From positions 1 through 10,667 of the forward strand of contig DDSG01000140.1 in assembly GCA_002343325.1 (NCBI GenBank): a DNA stretch of 10,667 bases, given 5' to 3'. Origin of the DNA: Phycisphaerales bacterium UBA2396 (GTDB lineage Bacteria; Planctomycetota; Phycisphaerae; Phycisphaerales; UBA1924). The first letter of the stretch is position 1. Each line of letters starts with the position of its first letter. The notes beneath the pieces are model-generated. The model had not been told where the DNA came from. It searched no databases and saw nothing but the letters and a program-made list of their open reading frames with translations. Positions 5,071 to 10,667 of this stretch are shown one piece after another. The position numbers and the translations under genes were made by a program.

Positions 5071-7008
5071 TTAGGACACGCCCCGACCGCCCGTCGCCCC
5101 GCCTCGCCCCTCTTCCGCGCGTCTCGCCCGGATCGCCAGGAACATCGGGATCTCCCGCCGAGAGCGGTTCTCTTCCGCCGCCCTGGGGCCCGGCTGGCTT
5201 GTCCGAAGGCTCACCCACTCCTCCATCCCGTCCACGACGAACCCCGCCCCCGCCAGCGACGACACGTACGCCGACACCGGCCGGTGATACGTCATCGTCA
5301 CCACGGGCTTGGCGCCCGACGACACCGCGCCGGGGTTCATCACGATCTCGCTCTGCCCCGGCGACAGATACCCATCCACCCGCCGGTACTGCTTGGTCTT
5401 CTCCCAGCCCCACGACGTCTGCCCGGGCGACCGGAACGCCGGATGCAGCAGCACCAGCACGACCGCGCCCCCCGGACGGACCACCTCGCGCAGCCCGGCG
5501 AACACCGGGCCCATCGGCTCGATATTCATGATGGCCATCACGCACGTCGCCGCGTCCACCGCGCCGATCCCAAGCCCCCCCAGATCCCGCGCATCCCCCG
5601 CGCGATACTCCCCGCGCGGATCGAGCTCCTTCGCCCTCGCGATCAGCCTCGGCGACGCATCGATCCCGATCGTCCGGTACCCCGTCGCCCCAAGCCGTCG
5701 GCACAGCACGCCCTGCCCGCACGCAACGTCAAGAACCACGCCGCCCGGCTCCACAACCTCCCCCAGCATCCGCTGCACCCCGGGCAGGATCACACGCTCG
5801 TGATGGTCGCTGACACGGTCCTCGATCAGTTCGTCGTACCACGGCGCGACATGATCCCACGACGACGCCTTCGCCTCCGCCGACACCCGCTCCGTCGCCG
5901 TCGGCATCATCCGCGTCCGCTCCGGCTCTTCCGCCCGCCCCTCCACGCCGCCCACAAGCCTTTCAAACAACGGCGGCGCCTCGCTCACAAACCGCACCAG
6001 CTCCCCCGTCGCCGGATGCTGAAACCCAAGCTCCGTCGCGTGAAGCGCCAGCCGATGCCCCTCGTCATCGCACGTCCCGTACTTCATGTCCCCCGCGATC
6101 GGCGTTCCCAGCGAACCCATGTGCACGCGGATCTGGTGCTTTCGACCCGTCTCCAGCTTCACCTGCAGCAGGGTCCGACCCTGCCCCGACGCCACCACCC
6201 GATAGTGCGTCACCGCCGGCCTCGCCGACGGGCCCTCGTCATCCCCATCCACCCGGCCCGCTCCCCTCGGCACCTCCATCGGGCTTCCCACGCTGTGCAC
6301 CACGCCCGACTCATCCTCCCACAGGAACGACTGCACCGTCCCCGTCCCCTTGAGCCTTCCCTCCACCACGCACGTGTACAGGCGCTCCATCCGCCGCGCA
6401 CGCAACTGTTCCTTCAGGCTCTCGTACGCCCGCTCGCTCTTGGCAAAGACCAACAGCCCGCTCGCCTCTCGGTCGAGGCGATGGATGATCCACGCCCGCG
6501 TCCCGCGCCGCTTCGCCGATGCACGCACATGGTCCTTCACATGCCCGAACGCGTTGTCCTGCACACCCCCCGGCGTCGTCGCGCTCAGCATCCCCGGCGC
6601 CTTGTCCACCACCAGCACGTCCGCGTCCTCAAACACGATCCGCAGACCCTTCACGATCCACCGCGAGCGATCCTTCTTCGACAGCCCGTCCGCTTCGCGC
6701 GCCGCCGGCGGCCGCCCGCGACCCGGGCCCGCTTTCCCCTCGTCCATCGTGCCCGAGCCACCCATCGGGCGTCTGCTCGGCACGCGGCCTCCCCTTCCGC
6801 CAGTGCCGCCACCCGTCCTTCCACCCGCAAAGCCCCCGCCGCGAGGCCCCTCATTCCCACGCCCGGATGGGCCGAATCGCGATCCAACGCCGCGTCCGCC
6901 GGGCTTCCCACGACCCTCCCCCTGCGGTCCCGCGCCCGCCTCGCCATCACGACGGTCATTGTTTCTTCTCGGACGGTTCGGCCTGGGCGTGCGCATAACC
7001 CCATTCAT
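5071..7008 (-). CDS. RluA/RluD-family pseudouridine synthase fused to SAM methyltransferase
   Basis: One unbroken 645-residue frame has three parts. Residues 1-115 are an RG- and Gly-rich, presumably disordered tail with RGG-type spacing, where many family members have an S4 domain. Residues about 120-352 are an RluA/RluD-type pseudouridine synthase: HRLDREASGLLVFAKS carries the catalytic aspartate D179, and LETGRKHQIRVHMGSLG (285-301) is the conserved Arg-containing motif. After a linker, residues about 384-640 are a class I SAM-dependent methyltransferase with VLDVACGQGVLCRRL (425-439) for SAM binding and D450 at the end of strand 2. The family acts on uridines in rRNA or tRNA; the target here is unknown. 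The start is uncertain because the tail has weaker G/C bias at third codon positions and no clear ribosome site; M5 is an alternative. It lies 29 bases after coaB and 26 bases before pdhB, so the three form an operon. Confidence 0.88.
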   Translation of the reverse strand: MNGVMRTPRPNRPRRNNDRRDGEAGAGPQGEGRGKPGGRGVGSRFGPSGRGNEGPRGGGFAGGRTGGGTGGRGGRVPSRRPMGGSGTMDEGKAGPGRGRPPAAREADGLSKKDRSRWIVKGLRIVFEDADVLVVDKAPGMLSATTPGGVQDNAFGHVKDHVRASAKRRGTRAWIIHRLDREASGLLVFAKSERAYESLKEQLRARRMERLYTCVVEGRLKGTGTVQSFLWEDESGVVHSVGSPMEVPRGAGRVDGDDEGPSARPAVTHYRVVASGQGRTLLQVKLETGRKHQIRVHMGSLGTPIAGDMKYGTCDDEGHRLALHATELGFQHPATGELVRFVSEAPPLFERLVGGVEGRAEEPERTRMMPTATERVSAEAKASSWDHVAPWYDELIEDRVSDHHERVILPGVQRMLGEVVEPGGVVLDVACGQGVLCRRLGATGYRTIGIDASPRLIARAKELDPRGEYRAGDARDLGGLGIGAVDAATCVMAIMNIEPMGPVFAGLREVVRPGGAVVLVLLHPAFRSPGQTSWGWEKTKQYRRVDGYLSPGQSEIVMNPGAVSSGAKPVVTMTYHRPVSAYVSSLAGAGFVVDGMEEWVSLRTSQPGPRAAEENRSRREIPMFLAIRARRAEEGRGGATGGRGVS

Positions 7009-7037
7009 AGCCCCGCCGACGCTCGCTTCCTACTCGC

Positions 7038-7703
7038 TCACCCCGTCCGCGCCGCCTCCACCCGATCCAGCAACCACCCCGCGAACCGCTCCTTGCTCAT
7101 CGCCGGCCCCGCCGACTCCTCCCCATCCGCCCGGATCAGCACCGCCTCGATCTCGCCACTGTCCATGGTCTCCAGAGGATTGGCCACCACCAGATCTACC
7201 TTCTTTCGGTAGAGCTTCTCCCGACCACTGCGGAGCATCTCCTCCCGCGGTTCCAGGGCGAACCCCACAAGCAGTTGTCCCGGCCTGCGCCCGGCGGCAA
7301 CCCCCGCAAGCAGGTCCGGCGTGGGTTCCAGTTCGAGGTGAAGTGTCGAGGACTGACGTCGGAACTTCCCGCCCGACATCCCCGGATGCGGCTTTGGCCG
7401 ATAATCCGCAACCGCTGCCGCCATCACCAGCACGTCCGCGGAGCCTGCTTCCTCGTTCAGCAGCGCCTGCAGCTCGGCCGCGGTTCGGAACCGCCGGACC
7501 AGCACCCGCGTATCGACGTCGCCCGCCGGGACGGGCCCCAGGAGGAGGGTGGTGGTCCATCCACGTCGGGCGGCCTCTGTCGCCAACGCGATCCCCAACC
7601 TGCCGGAGGATCGGTTGCCGATGTATCGCACGGCATCAATGGGCTCGTGCGTCGGCCCGGCCGTGATCAGCATCCGCCTGTTTGGGTTCAGCGCCTTGGT
7701 CAT
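7038..7703 (-). CDS. coaB: Stand-alone phosphopantothenoylcysteine synthetase (CoaB)
   Basis: CoaB joins phosphopantothenate to cysteine after nucleotide activation, the second step of CoA synthesis. In most bacteria it is the C-terminal half of a CoaBC fusion with the decarboxylase. Here only the CoaB half is present, 221 residues. Signatures are ITAGPTHEPIDAVRYIGNRS, with the active-site Asn at N30, then VMAAAVADYRP (about 93-103), the K113 region GGKFRR matching the family's KIKK lysine, VGFALEPRE, and KKVDLVVANPL. The start is the first ATG of the frame at 7703; M11, just before the conserved domain, is possible. No clear Shine-Dalgarno sequence is seen. It is the first gene of the minus-strand operon, divergent from pilB, so a decarboxylase gene (coaC) is not immediately upstream. 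I am sure of the family and fairly sure of the split form. Confidence 0.92.
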   Translation of the reverse strand: MTKALNPNRRMLITAGPTHEPIDAVRYIGNRSSGRLGIALATEAARRGWTTTLLLGPVPAGDVDTRVLVRRFRTAAELQALLNEEAGSADVLVMAAAVADYRPKPHPGMSGGKFRRQSSTLHLELEPTPDLLAGVAAGRRPGQLLVGFALEPREEMLRSGREKLYRKKVDLVVANPLETMDSGEIEAVLIRADGEESAGPAMSKERFAGWLLDRVEAARTG

Positions 7704-7906
7704 GATCGAACCGCCGCCGTGGAGGGGCCTCGTGAGACTTGCCGACGAACGAAAGCGACGCGAGGCAGCCGACCCCGCGACCTGCTACCTTCCCCGTCCC
7801 CGATGGATCCTACCCTCGGGTCCGTTCTTGCCCCGGCTTGCCGGGACGATATCGCCCACCCCCGTCCGGCCCGTCCGGACACGCCCGCGAGGAGTTGAAC
7901 GTTCGC
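7704..7906. promoter_or_regulatory. Divergent spacer between coaB and pilB
   Basis: These 203 bases must carry promoters for the coaB operon and for pilB, but I find no convincing sigma-70, sigma-54 or sigma-28 site on either strand. A weak TAGGAT on the minus strand (7807-7812) lacks a -35 partner. A small hairpin, CCCGG-CTTG-CCGGG, lies at 7832-7845 in the likely pilB leader. GAGGAG at 7889-7894 is the probable pilB ribosome-binding site, 12 bases before the ATG, which is slightly long. Confidence 0.35.
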
Positions 7907-9649
7907 ATGGCCAGATCCCGCAAGAAACTCGGCGAAATCCTGGTCGGCTGGCAGGTCATCTCCGCCGAACAGGCCGACAAAGCCACCCAGCAGGCCCAGA
8001 AGACCGGCAAACGCCTCGGCGATGCTCTGGTCGACATGGGATTCTGCAAGGACACCGACGTCGCCAAGGCGCTCGCCAACCAGTTCGGGATGGAGTACTT
8101 CGATCTCGACAGTTCCGGGGCGAGCGGCAAGGTCAACACCAAGCTTGTCCCCGACGACGTGATCAAGAAGTATCACGTTCTCCCGCTGGCCAAGGTCGGC
8201 AACCGCCTGCAGCTCCTCATCCATGATCCGCTCGACCTCGAGCTGCAGGACATGCTCCGCTTCCGCCTCAATTGCGAGATCGAGCCCCGCATCACCGCGA
8301 GGTCGCAGATCAAGCGGTTCATCGACGGCGGCGCCCCGGCCGCGGCGGGCCCCAAGCCCACCGACCCCAACGCCTCGCTCGTCACCGACTCGATCGACAA
8401 GACCATCGACAAGTCGGTCGACAAGTCGATGGACAAGTCGATCGACATCAGCTCCGAAGAGGCCCCGATCGTCCGCCTCTGCAACCGCATCCTCACCGAA
8501 GCCGTCAAGATGCGGGCCAGCGATATCCACATCGAGCCGATGGCCGATCGTGTCAGACTGCGCTATCGAATCGACGGCGTCTGCATCGAGCGAGACAACC
8601 TGCCCAAGCGCATGCAGAACTCGATGCTCTCGCGCTTCAAGCTGATGTCCTCCATGAACATCGCCGAGAAGCGCGTCCCGCAGGACGGACGAATCAAGCT
8701 CCAGGTCGACGAGGCAGTCATCGACTTCCGCGTCTCCGCCTGCCCCGCCTATCACGGCGAATCCGTCGTCTGCCGTATTCTGCGTCCCGACTCGGTCCGC
8801 ATCGGCCTGGCGAATCTGGGCTTCGAGCCCGAGACGCTTTCGGTCTTCAACAAAATCATCCGCCGGCCCAACGGCATCTTCCTGGTGACGGGCCCGACCG
8901 GCTCGGGCAAGACCACCACCCTCTACACCGCGCTCGACATTCTCAACCGCCCGGACAAGAAGATCATCACCGCCGAGGACCCCGTCGAGTACCAGTTCGA
9001 AGGCATCAACCAGTGCCAGGTGCGCGAGCACATCGGGCTGACGTTCTCCGCGATTCTCCGCTCGATGCTGCGTCAGGCCCCCAACATCATCCTGGTCGGT
9101 GAAATCCGCGATAAGGAAGTCGCCGAGATCGCCATTCAGGCCGCACTGACCGGCCACCTGGTCTTCTCGACCCTCCACACCAACGACGCGCCCAGCGCGA
9201 TCACCCGACTGGTCGACATGGGCGTCAAGCCGTTCCTGGTCGCCAGCTCGATCCAGGCCGTGCTCGCCCAGCGACTCATCCGCACGCTCTGCAAGCAGTG
9301 CAAGGGCGCCCTCGACGAGAACGTGGATCCCAAGTATCTGCGTCTGACCGGCATCACCCCCGAGGAGGGCGCCGGGAAGATCTTGAAGCCCGTCGGCTGC
9401 TCGAACTGCAACAACACGGGCTATCGCGGGCGACAGGCCATCTTCGAGATGATGATGATGAGCAGCGCGATCCGCGAGCTGGCGTTCAAGCAGGCACCCA
9501 TCTCCGACCTGCGCCGGGCCGCCCTCGCCGGGGGCATGAGGCCGCTCGTGCACGACGGCAAGGTCAAGATCCTCAAGGGCATCAGCACGCCCGAGGAAAT
9601 CGCCCGCAACACCCAGGTCGACCTCGACAACCTCCCCACGCAGGACTGA
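7907..9649 (+). CDS. pilB: Type IV pilus assembly / type II secretion ATPase PilB (GspE)
   Basis: PilB is the hexameric ATPase that powers pilus extension at the inner membrane base; GspE does the same in type II secretion. This 580-residue protein is full length. Residues 1-142 form an MshEN-type N domain with two repeats beginning KLGEILVGWQVIS and RLGDALVDMGF, a pattern that binds cyclic di-GMP in some relatives. A linker holds five SIDK-like repeats. The ATPase core has Walker A GPTGSGKT (329-336), Walker B-region GEIRDKE and His box GHLVFSTLHTND. Two CxxC pairs (CKQC 462-465, CSNC 498-501) form the PilB/GspE zinc site. The ATG at 7907 is chosen because the homologous region starts there. 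pilT follows 56 bases later, which favours a pilus role over secretion. No pilC is visible. Confidence 0.94.
   Translation: MARSRKKLGEILVGWQVISAEQADKATQQAQKTGKRLGDALVDMGFCKDTDVAKALANQFGMEYFDLDSSGASGKVNTKLVPDDVIKKYHVLPLAKVGNRLQLLIHDPLDLELQDMLRFRLNCEIEPRITARSQIKRFIDGGAPAAAGPKPTDPNASLVTDSIDKTIDKSVDKSMDKSIDISSEEAPIVRLCNRILTEAVKMRASDIHIEPMADRVRLRYRIDGVCIERDNLPKRMQNSMLSRFKLMSSMNIAEKRVPQDGRIKLQVDEAVIDFRVSACPAYHGESVVCRILRPDSVRIGLANLGFEPETLSVFNKIIRRPNGIFLVTGPTGSGKTTTLYTALDILNRPDKKIITAEDPVEYQFEGINQCQVREHIGLTFSAILRSMLRQAPNIILVGEIRDKEVAEIAIQAALTGHLVFSTLHTNDAPSAITRLVDMGVKPFLVASSIQAVLAQRLIRTLCKQCKGALDENVDPKYLRLTGITPEEGAGKILKPVGCSNCNNTGYRGRQAIFEMMMMSSAIRELAFKQAPISDLRRAALAGGMRPLVHDGKVKILKGISTPEEIARNTQVDLDNLPTQD
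8390..8449 (+). repeat. Five in-frame 12-bp repeats in the PilB linker
   Basis: Five consecutive 12-base units, close to TCGATCGACAAG, encode SIDK, TIDK, SVDK, SMDK and SIDI between the N domain and the ATPase core. Units differ at one to three bases, so the array is not fresh. It makes a charged, probably flexible or short helical spacer whose length could vary by whole units without breaking the frame. Confidence 0.85.
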
Positions 9650-9705
9650 GTTCACCCACGCGGCACACACAGCCGCGGTAGACCGCTTCGAAAGGCGCCC
9701 ACGCA

Positions 9706-10667
9706 ATGTCCACCATGCAGATCGATCGACTGCTCGACACCGTCGTGAAGCTCGGCGTGTCCGACCTTCACCTCACCGTCGGGCGTCCGCCCACCATCCG
9801 CCTCCACGGCCACCTCCGCAACCTGCAGACCAAAGTCCTCGATTCGGACGACATGGTCTCGCTCATGAAGTCCATCACCCCCGAGCGAAACCAGCAGGAA
9901 CTGCAGGAAAAGGGCGGCACGGACTTCGGCTTTGCCTACGGCGACGCCGCCCGATTCCGCGTGTCGGTCTTCAAGCAGCGTGGCGATATCGCCATGGTGC
10001 TGCGACAGATCCCGCGCAGGCTGCTGACCTTCGAACAGATCGGCCTTCCCGAGATCTGCCGCGATCTCATCCGCCGACCGCGTGGCATGTTCCTCGTCAC
10101 CGGGCCCACGGGCTCGGGCAAGACGACGTCCCTCGCCACGATGATCGACTACGTCAACACCAACCTCGATCGGCATATCGTCACGATGGAAGACCCGATC
10201 GAGTACTACCACTTCCACAAGAAATCGATCGTCAACCAGCGAGCCATCCACGACGACGTCCCCAGCTTCGCCGAGGCCCTCCGACGCGTGCTCCGCTCCG
10301 ACCCGGACTGCATCCTGGTCGGCGAAATGCGAGACCTCGAAACGATCGAGGCGGCCGTCCGAGCCGCCGAAACAGGTCACTTGGTGTTCGCGACGCTGCA
10401 CACGACGGGCGCGGCCAAGACGATCGACCGTATCGTCGACGCCTTCCCGGTCAGCCAGCAGAACCAGATCCGGGTGCAGCTCTCGACCGCGCTGCTGTGC
10501 GTGCTGAGCCAGGTGCTTCTCGCCCGCGTCGACCAGCCGGGCATGGTGGCCGGGTACGAGTTCCTGGTGGTCACCCCTGCAATCGCTAACCTGATCCGGG
10601 AAGGCAAGACCTTCCGCATCGACTCGGCCATTCAGACCGGTAAGAAGTTCGGCATGCAGTTGCTCGA
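9706..10667 (+). CDS. pilT: Type IV pilus retraction ATPase PilT, C-terminus cut off
   Basis: PilT is the hexameric ATPase that drives pilus retraction and twitching motility. The window shows 320 residues, and the reading frame is open at the window edge; the family is usually about 340-370 long. The N-terminal domain begins MQIDRLLDTVVKLGVSDLHL and includes GRPPTIRLHG. The core has Walker A GPTGSGKT (133-140), the Asp-box region TMEDPIEY, GEMRDLETI and His box TGHLVFATLHTTGAAKTIDR. The retraction motif, AIRNLIRE in typical PilT, reads AIANLIRE here (292-299), and SAIQTGKKFGMQLL follows as in true PilT. These separate it from PilB-type ATPases, as does the lack of the zinc-site cysteines. 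A weak GAAAGG ten bases before the ATG supports the start. It lies 56 bases after pilB and is probably co-transcribed. Confidence 0.94.
   Translation, partial: MSTMQIDRLLDTVVKLGVSDLHLTVGRPPTIRLHGHLRNLQTKVLDSDDMVSLMKSITPERNQQELQEKGGTDFGFAYGDAARFRVSVFKQRGDIAMVLRQIPRRLLTFEQIGLPEICRDLIRRPRGMFLVTGPTGSGKTTSLATMIDYVNTNLDRHIVTMEDPIEYYHFHKKSIVNQRAIHDDVPSFAEALRRVLRSDPDCILVGEMRDLETIEAAVRAAETGHLVFATLHTTGAAKTIDRIVDAFPVSQQNQIRVQLSTALLCVLSQVLLARVDQPGMVAGYEFLVVTPAIANLIREGKTFRIDSAIQTGKKFGMQLL

Noticed and set aside
5045..5722. Longer N-terminus for pdhB in the same frame
   Set aside because: The extra part would overlap the methyltransferase coding region on the same strand, has Arg/Gly-rich sequence unlike E1 beta, and the AAGGAG site fixes the start at 5044.
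5284..7212. Long plus-strand open frame of 642 codons opposite the fusion gene
   Set aside because: It is antisense to a frame with clear pseudouridine synthase and methyltransferase motifs. Its product is an Arg/His/Pro-rich string with no recognisable domain, typical of GC-rich shadow frames.
7832..7845. Small hairpin in the pilB leader as a riboswitch or terminator
   Set aside because: It has only five base pairs, with no T-run and no recognised conserved core, so chance in GC-rich DNA is likely.
7700..9706. Minus-strand open frame of 668 codons opposite pilB
   Set aside because: It mirrors pilB over its whole length and gives an Asp/Gly/Val-rich product with no motif. The stop-free run follows from pilB codon use.
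1..10667. Frequent GATCG and CGATCG words as a possible uptake or methylation signal
   Set aside because: They occur mostly in coding frames through common Asp, Ile and Arg codons. Without a count against codon-shuffled sequence I cannot claim enrichment.

Overview
The window is GC-rich coding DNA from a motile bacterium. It encodes flagellar stators, type IV pilus motors and a Gram-positive-style pyruvate dehydrogenase. The composition, low-complexity protein tails and gene mix suggest a planctomycete, perhaps Phycisphaerae, but this is an impression from the protein sequences and not a phylogenetic result. Genes cover almost all of it. The longest stretch without a gene is about 200 bases (7704-7906), and I see no tRNA, rRNA, CRISPR array or insertion sequence.

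Layout. Bases 1-529 (minus) hold the N-terminus of a dihydrolipoamide acyltransferase (E2, pdhC-like). A 63-base divergent spacer leads to a plus-strand block: a one-domain voltage-gated cation channel, a GNAT acetyltransferase joined to it by a 1-base stop/start overlap, then motA and motB. motB converges on a minus-strand operon with 7 bases between stops. Read in its own direction, that operon is coaB (stand-alone phosphopantothenoylcysteine synthetase), a pseudouridine synthase-methyltransferase fusion, and pdhB (E1 beta). A 203-base divergent spacer then leads to plus-strand pilB and pilT, the latter cut by the window end.

How the genes relate. pdhB and the E2 gene encode partners in one complex and lie on the same strand, but 3.5 kb of opposite-strand genes separates them, as if the channel-GNAT-motAB block had been placed between them. 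coaB makes a CoA precursor and the PDH complex uses CoA, so the minus operon is loosely linked by metabolism. motAB and pilBT provide the energy-converting parts of two motility machines within one 10-kb stretch.

Most unusual points. (1) One 645-residue reading frame carries an RG-rich tail, an RluA/RluD-type pseudouridine synthase and a class I SAM methyltransferase. (2) The motA leader has a sigma-28-like promoter followed at once by a strong hairpin whose 3' arm contains the motA ribosome-binding site. (3) MotB has a histidine-rich cytoplasmic tail, and its OmpA-like domain lacks the usual Asp of the GHTD motif. (4) The channel has a Thr-Gly-Asp-Asn-Trp selectivity filter resembling animal T-type calcium channel repeats more than the classic bacterial sodium channel filter.
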